Shown piece after piece: positions 16,448 through 26,939 of a stretch of 64,000 bases of DNA. The first letter of the stretch is position 1; each line of letters opens with the position of its first letter. The notes beneath the pieces are model-generated. The model was not told where the DNA came from. It saw nothing but the letters and a program-made list of their open reading frames with translations, and searched no databases. Location: contig CALVNS010000001.1 of assembly GCA_944349855.1 (NCBI GenBank), positions 1 through 64,000 on the forward strand, read 5' to 3'. This stretch comes from an uncultured Eubacteriales bacterium (GTDB taxonomy: Bacteria; Bacillota; Clostridia; Christensenellales; Aristaeellaceae). Position numbers and translations under genes: made by a program.

Positions 16448-17230
16448 TCAGTTTCCGCCGCCCTGCGCGCACAGCGCGTACAGCGACGCGTAGACGATAC
16501 ACTTGCGAATCTCGATGTCCAGGTCGAAAAACTCCTTGAGATCCTCCTGCGCCTGGGCCATATGTCCTTTGACGCGCAGCTCCACATCACCCGGATCCAT
16601 TTTCTCCTTGGGATAGGCAAGCAGCCGCATGTGGTGCGGATTGAGCACCTGAAGGACATAGCTCATATCCGGCTCTTCGCGCTCGAAGATATTGCGCAGC
16701 GCATTTTCCAGCCGCTCGCTTCCGTAGCGCCAGACTTCGTCCAGGAAGCGCTCGCCCTGAGGCATGCGCAGCGAAATCAGGCACACGGGCCAGGCGGGAC
16801 GAATGTGCAGCTTGAGCATCGCAACGCGACGGTCAAGTTCATCCTGCGCGAAATGCCCGCCCTGCAGCACCGTTTGGAAGAAATCCGACTGTAGCATCGG
16901 CAGCACGTCGTCCAGGCCGTCCTGCTCCTCACGCTCTAAAAGAATGCGCCGCGTAATGCCCAATTCCCGACGCAAGCGCGCGTGGTCTCCCGCAGCCTCC
17001 ATGCCGACGATCTCCGGGTGTGTGGACAGAAAGGAGAAGAAGTCCTGCCCGGCGTCCTTGGGCAACAGATATGCGACGGCATCGGCCTCTTGACGGCTCA
17101 AGCGCTGCTTGGCCTCCTCGACGTCGGAGAGCAGAATCGGGACGTCAAACCCCATATGCGCCCACTCCGTAAAACTGCGGAACGCCTCGGTAATGTCCCC
17201 CTGATCCGTGACGAGCATCAACCTGTACAT
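16448..17230 (-). CDS. Receiver-like orphan protein without output domain
   Basis: 260 residues from the ATG at 17230 (GGAGGG upstream). The N-terminus (MYRLMLVTDQGDITEAFRSFTEWAHMGFDV) follows the opening of YesN-type response regulators, but the acidic pocket is degenerate (VTDQ) and no phospho-acceptor Asp is in the usual place. The remaining 180 residues resemble the middle region of such regulators, yet no AraC-type DNA-binding domain follows. It may be a pseudo-receiver that works by protein contact. No close function is recognised. It heads a transcript with trmL and a small membrane protein. A divergent, truncated response regulator is the alternative reading. Confidence 0.5.
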   Translation of the reverse strand: MYRLMLVTDQGDITEAFRSFTEWAHMGFDVPILLSDVEEAKQRLSRQEADAVAYLLPKDAGQDFFSFLSTHPEIVGMEAAGDHARLRRELGITRRILLEREEQDGLDDVLPMLQSDFFQTVLQGGHFAQDELDRRVAMLKLHIRPAWPVCLISLRMPQGERFLDEVWRYGSERLENALRNIFEREEPDMSYVLQVLNPHHMRLLAYPKEKMDPGDVELRVKGHMAQAQEDLKEFFDLDIEIRKCIVYASLYALCAQGGGN

Positions 17231-17291
17231 GGATTCCCTCCAAACCTTTGTGCGGACAAAGCCAACCCGTACACCTATTTTCCGTTCTCTT

Positions 17292-17320
17292 ATTTTACCG
17301 CACTCAGAAGGCAAAAACAA
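17292..17320 (-). promoter_or_regulatory. Promoter of the receiver-like gene and trmL
   Basis: TTGTTT (17315-17320), 17-bp spacer, TAAAAT (17292-17297). Confidence 0.55.
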
Positions 17321-17340
17321 GGTAAAAACGGTTTTTTCAC

Positions 17341-17365
17341 AAAAGAGGGCGCACTTTCGTGCGCC
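17341..17365 (-). terminator. Intrinsic terminator of the purCB operon
   Basis: Perfect 7-bp stem (17348-17354 with 17359-17365) closed by a GAAA tetraloop and followed by TCTTTT on the minus strand, 18 bases after the purB stop. Confidence 0.8.
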
Positions 17366-17382
17366 TTGTTTATGCACTTTGC

Positions 17383-18681
17383 TCAATCTTCCAGGCCCAG
17401 ACGGCGGAAGATGTCGTCCACATGCTTGTAATGATAGGCCGGGTCGAAGCACGCATCCAGTTCCTGCGGCGTCAGCCGCTCGCGCACGACCGGCTCCTGC
17501 GCGATGAGCGATTTGAAGGGCACCTGTTCCTCCCAGGCGCGCATGGCGTTCTTCTGCACCGTGTCGTAGGCCGTCTCGCGCAGCATGCCCTTCTCAATCA
17601 ACGCGAGCAGCACGTGCTGGGAGAAGGTCAGGCCCAGGGACTTGTCCATGTTCCGCAGCATGTTCTCCGGGTACACAAACAGATCGCCCAGGATGCCGCA
17701 CAGCTTGCAGAGCATGTAGTCCAGCAGCTGCGTAGCATCCGGCAGGATGATGCGCTCGGTCGACGAGTGCGAGATGTCGCGCTCGTGCCACAGCGAGATG
17801 TTCTCTAGCGCCGTGACGGAATAGCCGCGAATGACGCGCGCCAGACCGCAGATCTGCTCGCAGTTGACGGGGTTGCGCTTGTGCGGCATCGCGCTGGAGC
17901 CCTTCTGGCCCTTGCGGAACGGCTCTTCGACCTCGCGCAGCTCGGTCTTTTGCAGGCCGCGCACCTCTGTGGCAAACTTCTCCAGGCTCGAGGCGATGAT
18001 CGCAAAGGTCGTCATCAGCTCTGCATGGCGGTCGCGCTGGAGCACCTGCGTGCTGATGGGCGACGCCGCCAACCCCATGTGCTCGCACACGTAGCGCTCC
18101 ACAAACGGGTCGACGTTGGCATACGTGCCGACCGCGCCGGAGATCTTGCCCACGGCGATGGTCTTGTGCGCATGCTGCAGCCGGTCCAGGTTGCGCTGCA
18201 TCTCGGCATACCACAGCGCGAACTTGAGGCCCAGCGTCGTCGGCTCGGCGTGCACGCCGTGCGTACGGCCCATACAGGGCGTCAGCTTGTACTTCTTGGC
18301 CTGCCGTCCGAGCATGTCGATGAATGCCCGCACATCGGCCTCCAGGATGTCGCACGCCTTGCTCAGCAGCGAGGACAGCGCCGTATCGACCACGTCCGTG
18401 CTCGTCAGGCCGAAGTGCAGGTACTTGGACTCGTCGCCCAGGCTCTCCGCGACGCAGCGCGTGAAGGCGACGACGTCGTGGCGCGTGGTCTGCTCGATCT
18501 CCTCAATGCGCTCGACGGTGAACTTGGCGTTCTCGCGCATCTTCTTCGCCGCCTCAGCGGGCACCTTGCCCAGCTGCACCCAGGCGTCGGTCGCATTCAG
18601 CTCGACCTCCAGCCAGCTCTGAAACCGGCGCTCCTTCGTCCACAGCGCGGCCATTTCGGGGCGGGTATAGCGGTCGATCAT
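17383..18681 (-). CDS. purB: Adenylosuccinate lyase PurB
   Basis: 432 residues, normal length. The fumarase/aspartase superfamily signature [11 protein letters not shown] is at 261-271, on the flexible loop with the catalytic Ser. The conserved [10 protein letters not shown] with the catalytic His is at about 138-147, and TSTDVVDTA at about 93-101. It acts twice in purine synthesis: it splits SAICAR to AICAR, and adenylosuccinate to AMP, releasing fumarate. Its ATG overlaps the purC stop by four bases (ATGA), so the two are translationally coupled. Confidence 0.96.
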   Translation of the reverse strand: MIDRYTRPEMAALWTKERRFQSWLEVELNATDAWVQLGKVPAEAAKKMRENAKFTVERIEEIEQTTRHDVVAFTRCVAESLGDESKYLHFGLTSTDVVDTALSSLLSKACDILEADVRAFIDMLGRQAKKYKLTPCMGRTHGVHAEPTTLGLKFALWYAEMQRNLDRLQHAHKTIAVGKISGAVGTYANVDPFVERYVCEHMGLAASPISTQVLQRDRHAELMTTFAIIASSLEKFATEVRGLQKTELREVEEPFRKGQKGSSAMPHKRNPVNCEQICGLARVIRGYSVTALENISLWHERDISHSSTERIILPDATQLLDYMLCKLCGILGDLFVYPENMLRNMDKSLGLTFSQHVLLALIEKGMLRETAYDTVQKNAMRAWEEQVPFKSLIAQEPVVRERLTPQELDACFDPAYHYKHVDDIFRRLGLED

Positions 18682-19397
18682 GCCTTTTCCCCTCCCATCA
18701 GGCGGTGCAGGATCTCCTGATAGGCCTCCTCCACATCGCCCAGGTCGCGGCGGAAGCGGTCCTTGTCCAGCTTTTCGCCGGTGCGGGAATCCCAGAAGCG
18801 GCAGGTGTCGGGCGAGATCTCATCGGCGAGCACGATGCGGCCCTCATAGCGGCCGAACTCCAGCTTGAAGTCGATCAGCTCGATGTTCAGATCCTTCAGG
18901 TACTCGCTGAGCACCTCGTTGATCTTGAGCGCCATGGAGGCGATCTGCGCCATCTCCTCGCGCGTGGCCAGGCCCATCGCGGCGATGTGCGTCTCGTTGA
19001 TCATCGGGTCGCCCAGCTCGTCGTTCTTGTAGCAGTATTCGAGCACGGTGCTCTTGAGCTTCGTGCCCTCCGGATAGCCGATGCGCTTGGACAGGCTGCC
19101 CGCGGCGATGTTGCGCACGATCACCTCGACCGGCACGATCTGCACCCGGCGCACGAGCGTGTCGCGCTCGCTGAGCTGCTCGACCAGATGGCTCTCGATC
19201 CCGTGCTGCGCCAGCAGCTTCATCAGGTGGTTGCTGACCAGGTTGTTGATGACGCCCTTGCCCACGATGGTGCCCTTCTTCAGGCCGTTGAAGGCCGTGG
19301 CGTCGTCCTTATAGTGAATGATCGCAAGCGTCGGATCGTCGGTCGCGAAGACCTGCTTCGCCTTGCCCTCGTACATCATTTCGCGCATCTGTGCCAT
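18678..19397 (-). CDS. purC: Phosphoribosylaminoimidazole-succinocarboxamide synthase PurC
   Basis: 239 residues. Characteristic stretches are YEGKAKQVF at the N-terminus, [12 protein letters not shown] near 117, and IDFKLEFGR near 175. It joins aspartate to CAIR using ATP to make SAICAR, the substrate of PurB encoded next. GGGAGG precedes the ATG. The operon has its own promoter about 60 bp upstream of the start. No other pur genes of the main pathway are in the window, so purCB is split from them in this genome. Confidence 0.96.
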   Translation of the reverse strand: MAQMREMMYEGKAKQVFATDDPTLAIIHYKDDATAFNGLKKGTIVGKGVINNLVSNHLMKLLAQHGIESHLVEQLSERDTLVRRVQIVPVEVIVRNIAAGSLSKRIGYPEGTKLKSTVLEYCYKNDELGDPMINETHIAAMGLATREEMAQIASMALKINEVLSEYLKDLNIELIDFKLEFGRYEGRIVLADEISPDTCRFWDSRTGEKLDKDRFRRDLGDVEEAYQEILHRLMGGEKA

Positions 19398-19453
19398 GAA
19401 TTTTCATCCTCCCGCGTCGTTGCGTGGTTTTCTTGTATGAGGCTACAGCGCAT

Positions 19454-19482
19454 ATTGTATCAGACTTTGCCGCCGCGTTCAA
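19454..19482 (-). promoter_or_regulatory. Promoter of purCB
   Basis: TTGAAC (19477-19482), 17-bp spacer, TACAAT (19454-19459). A 7-bp inverted repeat GTTCAAG/CTTGAAC (19477-19483 and 19490-19496) covers the -35 box and could be an operator. Confidence 0.75.
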
Positions 19483-19548
19483 GAGAAAGCTTGAACAATT
19501 ATTCTCCTGTTTTATAGAACGTTCGGCTTTATTGCGCAGGTATGGCAA

Positions 19549-19577
19549 AGCCCGCGTCCGATCCTGCGGACACGGGC
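19549..19577 (-). terminator. Hairpin terminator after hisF
   Basis: Stem 19550-19560 with 19567-19577 (one mismatched pair), followed on the minus strand by only TTT, so termination strength is uncertain. Confidence 0.5.
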
Positions 19578-19587
19578 CTTTGCGCAT

Positions 19588-20355
19588 TCAGCGCACGGGG
19601 CGCACGGGCACGCCGCGCGCGGCCAGATACGCCTTTAGATCGGCGATGCGCAGCGCGCCGAAGTGGAAGAGCGAAGCCGCGAGCACCGCGTCTGCGCGTC
19701 CCTGTGCAATGGCGTCATAAAAGTGCTCAGGGGTGCCCGCGCCGCCCGAGGCGATGACGGGGATGCGCACGGCGTCTGCAACGGCGCGCGTGACGCCCAG
19801 GTCGTAGCCGCTCTGGGCGCCGTCGGCATCCATGCTGGTGAGCAGGATCTCGCCCGCGCCCAGACGCTCGGCGCGCGCAGCCCATTCGACGGCGTCCAGC
19901 CCCGTGTCGACCCGGCCGCCGTTGATGAAGACGCTCCAGCCGCTCCCATCCGGGCGGCGCTTGGCGTCGGTGGCCACGACCACGCACTGGCTGCCAAAGC
20001 GGCTGGCCGCCTCGCTGATGACCGCAGGGTTATGCACGGCGGGCGAGTTGACGCTGACCTTGTCCGCGCCCAGGCGCAGCAAGTCGCGGATCTGCTCGAG
20101 GCTGGAGATGCCCCCGCCCACGGTAAAGGGGATGAACACCTGCTCGGCCACGCGCGCGACCACGTCGAGCATGGTCTTGCGCCCCTCGTGCGAGGCGTTG
20201 ATGTCCAGCAGCACGAGCTCGTCCGCGCCGGCCTCGTCATAGGTGCGCGCGCAGGCGACGGGATCGCCCGCGTCGCGGATTTGCACGAAGCGCACGCCCT
20301 TGACGACGCGCCCGTCGCGGATGTCCAGGCAGGGAATGATGCGCTTGGTGAGCAT
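19588..20355 (-). CDS. hisF: Imidazole glycerol phosphate synthase cyclase subunit HisF
   Basis: 255 residues. The TIM barrel starts with [18 protein letters not shown], holding catalytic Asp11; the second catalytic Asp is in VVVATDAKR near 130. Phosphate-binding loops GGGISS and SGGAGTP are present. With HisH it converts PRFAR and ammonia to imidazole glycerol phosphate and AICAR. The start lies directly after the hisH stop, and the ribosome site AAGGGGG is inside the end of hisH. AICAR made here feeds back to purine synthesis, which matches the purC-purB neighbours. Confidence 0.96.
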   Translation of the reverse strand: MLTKRIIPCLDIRDGRVVKGVRFVQIRDAGDPVACARTYDEAGADELVLLDINASHEGRKTMLDVVARVAEQVFIPFTVGGGISSLEQIRDLLRLGADKVSVNSPAVHNPAVISEAASRFGSQCVVVATDAKRRPDGSGWSVFINGGRVDTGLDAVEWAARAERLGAGEILLTSMDADGAQSGYDLGVTRAVADAVRIPVIASGGAGTPEHFYDAIAQGRADAVLAASLFHFGALRIADLKAYLAARGVPVRPVR

Positions 20356-20967
20356 TCAGTCGCCCCCTTTCAGCGCGGCGAAGTTTTGCAGCATGCGCAG
20401 GCCGGCGGTGCCGGACTTCTCCGGGTGGAACTGCGTGCCGAACACATTGCCCATCCAGACGGCGGCGGTGAACGGCGCGCCGTAGTCGCAGGTGGCGGCG
20501 GTCCAGGCGTCGTTCACCTCGGCCGCGTGGTAGGAATGCACGAAGTAGACGTAGGGCTCGCCCTCCAGCCCATCAAAGAGCGGGCAGGGCCGCAGCTGCA
20601 GGCTGTTCCAGCCCATGTGCGGCACCTTGAGCCCGCGCTCTGGAAAGCGCGTGATGGCCGAGGGGATGAGGCCGAGCCCTTCAAAGTCGCCGCCCTCCTC
20701 GCTGCGCGCAAAGAGCAGCTGCATGCCCAGGCAGATGCCCAGCAGCGGCTTGCCGGCGCGCGCGGCGTCGGTCACGGCCGCGTCCATCCCCCGCCTGCGC
20801 AGCTGCGCCATGGCGTCGCCAAACGCGCCCACGCCCGGCAGGATGATCCGGTCCGCCTCGTCCAGGCGCGCGGGCGCATCGACAATCTGCGCCTCATGCC
20901 CGAGAAACGCAAACGCCTTTTGCACGCTGCGCAGGTTGCCCATGCCGTAATCGACGATGGCGATCAT
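20356..20967 (-). CDS. hisH: Imidazole glycerol phosphate synthase glutaminase subunit HisH
   Basis: 203 residues, a class I glutamine amidotransferase. The catalytic Cys is at 79 in GICLGMQLLF, and the His-Glu pair is in FHPEKSG near 183. It releases ammonia from glutamine and channels it into HisF, encoded next with no gap. The gene starts 40 bp after carB, so carAB and hisHF may be co-transcribed. The remaining his genes are not in this window. Confidence 0.96.
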   Translation of the reverse strand: MIAIVDYGMGNLRSVQKAFAFLGHEAQIVDAPARLDEADRIILPGVGAFGDAMAQLRRRGMDAAVTDAARAGKPLLGICLGMQLLFARSEEGGDFEGLGLIPSAITRFPERGLKVPHMGWNSLQLRPCPLFDGLEGEPYVYFVHSYHAAEVNDAWTAATCDYGAPFTAAVWMGNVFGTQFHPEKSGTAGLRMLQNFAALKGGD

Positions 20968-21006
20968 GCGTCCTTCCTCCGTTTCCGTCGCGCCCGTCGG
21001 GCGCGT

Positions 21007-24000
21007 TTACAGGATCAGCTCGTGCAGGCCCAGCGGCTCGACCTCGCGCCCCTGGCGCTCCAGCTTGACGCAGCGCACCAGCAGCTTGGCCGTATCCAGG
21101 CTCGTGATGCACGGCACGCCATACTCGACCGCCATGCGGCGCAGGCGGAAGCCGTCGCGCTGCGGGTCGCGGCCGTGCGTGGGGGTCGTGATGATGAGGC
21201 GAATCTTGCCGCTGTCCAGCAGCTTGCCCAGCTGCTCGTGGTCTTCGCTTGGCTTGGGCACCTTGCTGGCGGCGATGAAGTTGCGGTTCAGGTGGTTGGC
21301 GGTGCCGGCGGTCGCATACAGGTCGAAGCCCATCTGGTCGAGCTGCTCGGCCAGGGCGAGCACCTCCTGCTTGTCGTGGCGGGCGATGGACAGCAGCACG
21401 CCGCCCTCCTGCGGGATGAGCATCTTGGTGGACTGGAAGCCCTTGAGGTACGCCTCCTCGGCGGTCTTGGTCAGGCCCAGCACCTCGCCGGTCGACTTCA
21501 TCTCCGGCCCGAGCGAGACCTCGACCTCGGGCAGCTTTTCGAAGGAGAACACGGGCATCTTGACGGCCACGTTCGGCGCGGGCGGATACAGGCCCGTGCC
21601 GAAGCCGAAGGAGGCGACACGCTCGCCCAGGGAGGCGCGTACGCCCAGCTCGACGAGCGGAATGCCCGTCACTTTGCTGATGTAGGGAATCGTGCGCGAG
21701 GAGCGCGGGTTGACCTCGATGACGTACAGGTCGCCCGCGTGCTGGATGAACTGGATGTTCACCAGACCCTTGACGTGCAGCGCGCGCGCGATGCGCGTGG
21801 TGTAGTCGGTCAGCAGGCGCTGAATGCGCGGCGAGAGCGTCTGGGGCGGATAGACCGAGATCGAGTCGCCCGAGTGGATGCCTGCGCGCTCGACATGCTC
21901 CATGATGCCGGGGATCAGCACGTCCTCACCGTCGCAGATGGCGTCGACCTCGATTTCGCGCCCGAGCAGGTACTTGTCCACGAGGATGGGGTGCTCCTGC
22001 ACGTTGAGGTTGATGATCTGCATGTACTCGCGGATCGACTGCTCGTCGTAGGCGATCTCCATGCCCTGGCCGCCCAGCACGTAGCTGGGACGCACGAGCA
22101 CCGGATAGCCCAGGCGCTCCGCCGCCTGCACGGCCTCCTCCTCGGTAAAGACGGTGGTGCCGCTGGGCTGGGGAATGGACAGGCTGGAAAGCAGCTCGTT
22201 GAACAGCTCGCGGTCCTCCGCTGCGTCGATATCCTTCAGGTCCGTACCCAGGATCGGATAGCCCGCCTGCTTGACGTACTTGGCCAGCTTGATCGCCGTC
22301 TGGCCGCCGAACTGGCACACGACGCCCACCGGCTGCTCGACCTCCAGCACGTTCCACACATCCTCGGCCGTCAGCGGCTCGAAGTACAGCCGGTCGGACG
22401 TGTCAAAGTCGGTGGAGACGGTCTCGGGGTTGTTGTTGATGATGACCGTGTCATAGCCCGCCCGCTTCAACGCCCACACGCAGTGCACCGAGCAGTAGTC
22501 GAACTCGATGCCCTGTCCGATGCGGATGGGGCCCGAGCCGAGCACGACGACGGTCTTGCGCCCGCTGTTCTCAGCCTCAGTCTGCGCGCCGTAAGCGCTG
22601 TAAAAATAGGGGCTGACGGCCGCAAACTCGCCGCCGCAGGTGTCGACCATGCGGAAGGCCGGCAGCACGTCCATCTGCTTGCGCAGGGCGCGCACGTCCG
22701 TCTCCTCCATGCCCAGGAAGCGCGCGATGGCCCTGTCTGAAAAGCCCATCTTCTTGACCTTGAGCATCCGCTCGCGCGTGAGGTCCGCAGGCTTCATCGC
22801 CCGCAGCGCCTGTTCTTCAAAGACGATCTTCTGCACCTTGCGCAGGAACCACAGGTCGATCTTCGTGATCTCGTGAATGTGCTCGATGGACGTGCCGCGG
22901 CGCAGCGCCTCTGCGACGACGAACGAGCGCTCGGTGTTGATCTCGTGAAGCCGCCGCTCGATCTCCTCGTCCGGCAGGCGCTCCAGCGCGGGGCTGACCA
23001 GCGAGTCGAAGCCCATCTCCAGCGAGCGCACGGCCTTGAGCAGCGCGCTTTCGAAGTTGACGCCGATGGCCATGATCTCGCCGGTCGCCTTCATCTTGGT
23101 GCCGATGCGCTTGTCCGCATAGACGAACTTGTCAAACGGCCAGCGCGGGAACTTGAGCACGCAGTAGTCCAGCGTCGGCTCCGCGCAGGCGTACGTCTCG
23201 CCGGTCACGCCGTTGACGATCTCGTCGAGCGTATAGCCCAGCGCGATGCGCGTGGTCACCTTGGCGATGGGGTAGCCCGTGGCCTTGGAGGCCAGCGCCG
23301 AGGAGCGGCTCACGCGCGGGTTGACCTCGATGACGTAGTACTCCAGGCTGTCGGGCGAGAGCGCATACTGCACATTGCAGCCGCCCTCGATGCCCAGCGC
23401 GGAGATGATGTTGATGGCGGCCGAGCGCAGCATCTGATGCTCCACGTCGCGCAGCGTCTGGCTGGGCGCGACGACGATCGAGTCGCCGGTGTGCACGCCG
23501 ACCGGATCGAAGTTTTCCATGTTGCACACGGTGATGCAGTTGCCCGCGCCGTCGCGGATGACCTCGTACTCGATCTCCTTCCAGCCGGCGACCGAGCGCT
23601 CGATGAGGTTCTGGTGCACGCGGCTGGCGCGCAGGCCGTCCGCGCAGATCTCGCGCAGCTGCTCCTCGTCCGCGGCCAGGCCGCCGCCCGTGCCGCCCAG
23701 CGTGTAGGCCGGGCGCACGATGACGGGATAGCCGATCTTGTTGGCAAAGTCGACCGACGCCTGCACGTCGTGCACGATGACGGACTCGATGCACGGCTCG
23801 CCGATGGAGAGCATCATCTCCTTGAACTCCTCGCGGTCCTCCGCGCGGCGGATGGAGGCGATGTTCGTGCCCAGCAGCTTGACGCCGTACTTGTCCAGGA
23901 TGCCGCGCTCGTCCAGCTCCATGGCCAGGTTCAGGCCCGTCTGGCCGCCCAGCGACGCCAGCAGGCTGTCGGGCCGCTCCTTTTTGATGATGCGCTCGAT

Positions 24001-24219
24001 CGTCTCGCACGTGAGCGGCTCCAGGTACACCTTGTCGGCAATGTCGGTGTCGGTCATGATCGTCGCGGGGTTGGAGTTGACCAGGACGACCTCTACGCCC
24101 TCCTCCTTGAGCACGCGGCAGGCCTGCGTGCCCGCGTAGTCGAACTCGGCCGCCTGCCCGATGATGATCGGGCCGGAGCCGATGACGAGCACCTTTTTGA
24201 TCCATTCCTTCTTCGGCAT
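21007..24219 (-). CDS. carB: Carbamoyl-phosphate synthase large subunit CarB
   Basis: 1070 residues, full length. Two homologous ATP-grasp halves are seen, beginning with [20 protein letters not shown] near residue 10 and [20 protein letters not shown] near 550. [18 protein letters not shown] and [18 protein letters not shown] mark the two active sites. The C-terminal MGS-like allosteric domain covers roughly 930-1070. The enzyme makes carbamoyl phosphate from bicarbonate, ammonia and two ATP for pyrimidine and arginine synthesis. It follows carA by 16 bp. No arg or other pyr genes are nearby. Confidence 0.98.
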   Translation of the reverse strand: MPKKEWIKKVLVIGSGPIIIGQAAEFDYAGTQACRVLKEEGVEVVLVNSNPATIMTDTDIADKVYLEPLTCETIERIIKKERPDSLLASLGGQTGLNLAMELDERGILDKYGVKLLGTNIASIRRAEDREEFKEMMLSIGEPCIESVIVHDVQASVDFANKIGYPVIVRPAYTLGGTGGGLAADEEQLREICADGLRASRVHQNLIERSVAGWKEIEYEVIRDGAGNCITVCNMENFDPVGVHTGDSIVVAPSQTLRDVEHQMLRSAAINIISALGIEGGCNVQYALSPDSLEYYVIEVNPRVSRSSALASKATGYPIAKVTTRIALGYTLDEIVNGVTGETYACAEPTLDYCVLKFPRWPFDKFVYADKRIGTKMKATGEIMAIGVNFESALLKAVRSLEMGFDSLVSPALERLPDEEIERRLHEINTERSFVVAEALRRGTSIEHIHEITKIDLWFLRKVQKIVFEEQALRAMKPADLTRERMLKVKKMGFSDRAIARFLGMEETDVRALRKQMDVLPAFRMVDTCGGEFAAVSPYFYSAYGAQTEAENSGRKTVVVLGSGPIRIGQGIEFDYCSVHCVWALKRAGYDTVIINNNPETVSTDFDTSDRLYFEPLTAEDVWNVLEVEQPVGVVCQFGGQTAIKLAKYVKQAGYPILGTDLKDIDAAEDRELFNELLSSLSIPQPSGTTVFTEEEAVQAAERLGYPVLVRPSYVLGGQGMEIAYDEQSIREYMQIINLNVQEHPILVDKYLLGREIEVDAICDGEDVLIPGIMEHVERAGIHSGDSISVYPPQTLSPRIQRLLTDYTTRIARALHVKGLVNIQFIQHAGDLYVIEVNPRSSRTIPYISKVTGIPLVELGVRASLGERVASFGFGTGLYPPAPNVAVKMPVFSFEKLPEVEVSLGPEMKSTGEVLGLTKTAEEAYLKGFQSTKMLIPQEGGVLLSIARHDKQEVLALAEQLDQMGFDLYATAGTANHLNRNFIAASKVPKPSEDHEQLGKLLDSGKIRLIITTPTHGRDPQRDGFRLRRMAVEYGVPCITSLDTAKLLVRCVKLERQGREVEPLGLHELIL

Positions 24220-24235
24220 ATCGCTAACCCCTCGA

Positions 24236-25297
24236 TTACTTCGTATTTTCGCGGACCATGTTCAGGAAGTCGTCAAACAGATATCCCGTCTCGCGCGGGC
24301 CGCCGCACGCCTCGGGGTGGAACTGCACGCTGAACGCCGGGCGGTCCAGATAGCGCACGCCCTCGACCGTCTGGTCGTTCCAGTTCAGGTGGCTGACCTC
24401 CGCCGCCGCGGGCAGCGTCTGCGGGTCGACCATGAAGCAGTGGTTCTGCGCCGTCACCGCGCACGTGCCCCGCCGCAGGTCCTTGACCGGGTGATTCGCG
24501 CCGTGGTGGCCATACTTCATCTGCACCGTGCCCGCGCCCATCGCCAGGGCCATCAGCTGGTGTCCCAGGCAGATGCCGAAGACCGGGCGCTCATCCATCA
24601 GGCGGCGGATCGCCTCGATCGCCCCGGGATTGTCCGCCGGATCGCCCGGGCCGTTGGTCAGCATGACGCCGCCGCAGCCTCCCTCGCGGATCTCCTGCGC
24701 CGTCGCCTGCGCCGGATAGACGAGCAGGTGGCAGCCCCGCCGATTCAGCGCGCGGAGGATGCCGCGCTTGAGCCCGAAATCCAGCACCGCAATGCGCAGC
24801 CCCTCGCCCGGGATCTCATAGGGCGCGTCGCACGTCACGCGCGACACCTGATCGTGCATCTCAAACGCACGCGCCTCCGCCACGTCCGCCTCCGTCGGCT
24901 CGCCCGCGACGATCTTGCCGCGCAGCGTGCCGTGCACGCGGATGCGGCGCGTCAGCGCCCGCGTATCCACGCCCGTCAGGCCCGTGACCCCCTGCGCATC
25001 CAGGTACGACGAGAGATCCTCCTTCATCTTCCAGTTGCTGGGCAGGTCGCACAGTTCCGACACGACGAAGCCCTTCATCGCCACGCCCTTGGACTCGCCG
25101 TCCAGCTCGTTGATGCCGACGTTGCCGATCAACGGGTAGGTCATGCACACGATCTGCCCGCAATACGACGGGTCCGTCAGCGTCTCCTGATAGCCGGTCA
25201 TGCCCGTGGTGAACACCACCTCGCCGGTCGCCTCGGCCCTGCGGCCGAACAGCTCGCCCTCAAAGCGGGCGCCATCTTCCAAGATCAACGTTGCCAT
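24236..25297 (-). CDS. carA: Carbamoyl-phosphate synthase small (glutaminase) subunit CarA
   Basis: 353 residues. The N-terminal CarA domain ([22 protein letters not shown]) is followed by the amidotransferase domain with catalytic Cys243 in FGICLGHQ and His in FHPEA near 325. It supplies ammonia to CarB, encoded next. The ribosome site is weak (GGATGTGAG), unlike its neighbours, so translation may be limited or controlled. A promoter with a palindrome around its -35 box lies about 50 bp upstream. Confidence 0.97.
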   Translation of the reverse strand: MATLILEDGARFEGELFGRRAEATGEVVFTTGMTGYQETLTDPSYCGQIVCMTYPLIGNVGINELDGESKGVAMKGFVVSELCDLPSNWKMKEDLSSYLDAQGVTGLTGVDTRALTRRIRVHGTLRGKIVAGEPTEADVAEARAFEMHDQVSRVTCDAPYEIPGEGLRIAVLDFGLKRGILRALNRRGCHLLVYPAQATAQEIREGGCGGVMLTNGPGDPADNPGAIEAIRRLMDERPVFGICLGHQLMALAMGAGTVQMKYGHHGANHPVKDLRRGTCAVTAQNHCFMVDPQTLPAAAEVSHLNWNDQTVEGVRYLDRPAFSVQFHPEACGGPRETGYLFDDFLNMVRENTK

Positions 25298-25351
25298 GCG
25301 CTCACATCCGTATATTTATTGATTATTTTTGTTTATTTATGCAGCGTCTTC

Positions 25352-25380
25352 ATTATACACCGCGCACGCGCGTCCGTCAA
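25352..25380 (-). promoter_or_regulatory. Promoter of the carAB(-hisHF) operon
   Basis: TTGACG (25375-25380), 17-bp spacer, TATAAT (25352-25357). The -35 box lies within the loop of an 8-bp inverted repeat CACCGCGC/GCGCGGTG (25358-25365 and 25381-25388). Confidence 0.85.
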
Positions 25381-25395
25381 GCGCGGTGCGCGTCA

Positions 25396-25428
25396 GAGGA
25401 AAAAGAAAAGGCGGAAACAATCCGCCTT
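25396..25428 (-). terminator. Intrinsic terminator of purA
   Basis: Perfect 7-bp stem AAGGCGG/CCGCCTT (25408-25414 with 25422-25428), followed on the minus strand by TTTTCTTTTT. The rest of the 250-bp purA-carA gap holds only the carA promoter. Confidence 0.85.
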
Positions 25429-25548
25429 ATGGGAAAAACAGACGAAGACGAGGGAAGCGCGCAGATGAAGCGGCGGTGCATGTCCATGCGGCGAAACGTC
25501 ATCTCTGTGCGCTCCCTTCTTCAATCAAATTGGGGTCTGCGGGCCCGA

Positions 25549-26823
25549 TCAGCGGACGATGATCTCATCGCGGCGGGGGCCGTTGGACACAAAGCGGACC
25601 GGCACACCGATGAGCTTTTCAAGCGTCTCGACATAGCGGCGCGCGTTTTCGGGCAGGTCCTCGAAGCGCTTGATGCCGCGCGTATCGCACATCCAGCCGG
25701 GCAGCGCCTCGTAGACCGGCTTGGCGCGCTCCAGCAACGGCGTCACGGGAAAGTGCTCGATGCGCTCCCCGTCGATCTCGTAGGCGACGCACACCGGGAT
25801 CTGCTCCAGATAGCCCAGCACGTCCAGGTTGGTCAGGGCCACATAGGTCGCGCCCTGCATCATGCAGCCGTAGCGCGTGGCGACGGCATCAAACCAACCC
25901 ACGCGGCGCGGCCGGCCGGTCTTGGCGCCGAACTCGCCCTTGTCGCCGCCGCGGATGCGCAGCGCCTGTGCCTCCTCGCCGAACAGCTCCGTCGTAAACG
26001 GGCCGCTGCCCACGCAGGAGGAGTAGGCCTTGGTCACGGCGATCACGTCGCTCATCGCCCACAGCGGCACGCCTGCGCCGACCGGCCCGTAGCCCGCCAG
26101 CGGCGAGGAGGAGGTCGTCATGGGATAGATGCCGTGATCGGGGTCGCGCAGCGTGCCCAGCTGGCCCTCCAGCAGGATGCGCTTGCCGGCCTTACAGGCC
26201 TCATGCAGGTAGCGGTTGGTGTCGCACACGTAGGGGCGGATGCGCTCGGCCAGCCCGGTCATGTGCGTGATGAGCGCCTCCAGATCGATCGGCGGCTTAT
26301 GGTACAGGTGCTCCATCAGCGCGTTTTTGATGGACAGCGCGTGCTCCAGCTTCTCGCGCAGCACGTCCGGGTAATAGAGCTGGCACAGCTGCAGGCCGAT
26401 CTTCTGGTACTTGTCGCCATAGAAGGGGGCAATGCCGCTCTTGGTGGAGCCGAAGCTGTGGGCGCCCAGGCGCTCCTCCTCATAGCAGTCCAGCTGCACG
26501 TGGTAGGGCATCATCACCTGCGCGCGCTCGGATACGAGCAGCTGCGGCGTAGGCACGCCCGCCTGGACCACGCCCTCCAGCTCCGAGAGCAGCGCCTCGA
26601 TGTCGAGTGCGACGCCCGGGCCGATGACGTTGACCACGCTGGGGTTGAACACGCCGGAGGGCAGCAGGTGCAGCGCAAAGCGCCCGTAATCGTTGATGAT
26701 CGTGTGGCCCGCATTGGCCCCACCCTGAAATCTGACCACGATATCGGACTCGCCCGCAAGCATGTCCGTAATCTTGCCCTTGCCCTCGTCGCCCCAGTTC
26801 GCGCCGACGATTGTACGAACCAT
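25549..26823 (-). CDS. purA: Adenylosuccinate synthetase PurA
   Basis: 424 residues from the ATG at 26823 (AAAGGGG upstream); the 32-codon upstream extension crosses the promoter. The GTP-binding loop GDEGKGK is at 11-17 with catalytic Asp12, and catalytic His40 is in NAGHTI. TTSSSPLAGYGPVGAG and GRPRRVGWFD are family blocks. It joins IMP and aspartate using GTP, the first committed step to AMP, and its product is the second substrate of PurB encoded in this same region. It is transcribed alone. Confidence 0.97.
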   Translation of the reverse strand: MVRTIVGANWGDEGKGKITDMLAGESDIVVRFQGGANAGHTIINDYGRFALHLLPSGVFNPSVVNVIGPGVALDIEALLSELEGVVQAGVPTPQLLVSERAQVMMPYHVQLDCYEEERLGAHSFGSTKSGIAPFYGDKYQKIGLQLCQLYYPDVLREKLEHALSIKNALMEHLYHKPPIDLEALITHMTGLAERIRPYVCDTNRYLHEACKAGKRILLEGQLGTLRDPDHGIYPMTTSSSPLAGYGPVGAGVPLWAMSDVIAVTKAYSSCVGSGPFTTELFGEEAQALRIRGGDKGEFGAKTGRPRRVGWFDAVATRYGCMMQGATYVALTNLDVLGYLEQIPVCVAYEIDGERIEHFPVTPLLERAKPVYEALPGWMCDTRGIKRFEDLPENARRYVETLEKLIGVPVRFVSNGPRRDEIIVR

Positions 26824-26910
26824 GTTTCGAAACCCCTTTCTTGCATTCGCAGGAGGTCGCGCCGTCTTCCCGCGCAGATCCACCGTCCCGCGCGGGCACA
26901 TACCTTTTAG

Positions 26911-26939
26911 TTTATACATGATTTGCGCCCGCTTGTCAA
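26911..26939 (-). promoter_or_regulatory. Promoter of purA
   Basis: TTGACA (26934-26939), 17-bp spacer, TATAAA (26911-26916). The -35 box sits in the loop of a long perfect palindrome. Confidence 0.85.

Noticed and set aside
19663-22740. A 1025-residue open frame on the plus strand
   Set aside because: It is antisense to hisF, hisH and carB, rich in His, Arg, Asp and Leu as expected for the mirror of GC-rich genes, and has no ribosome site or family motif.
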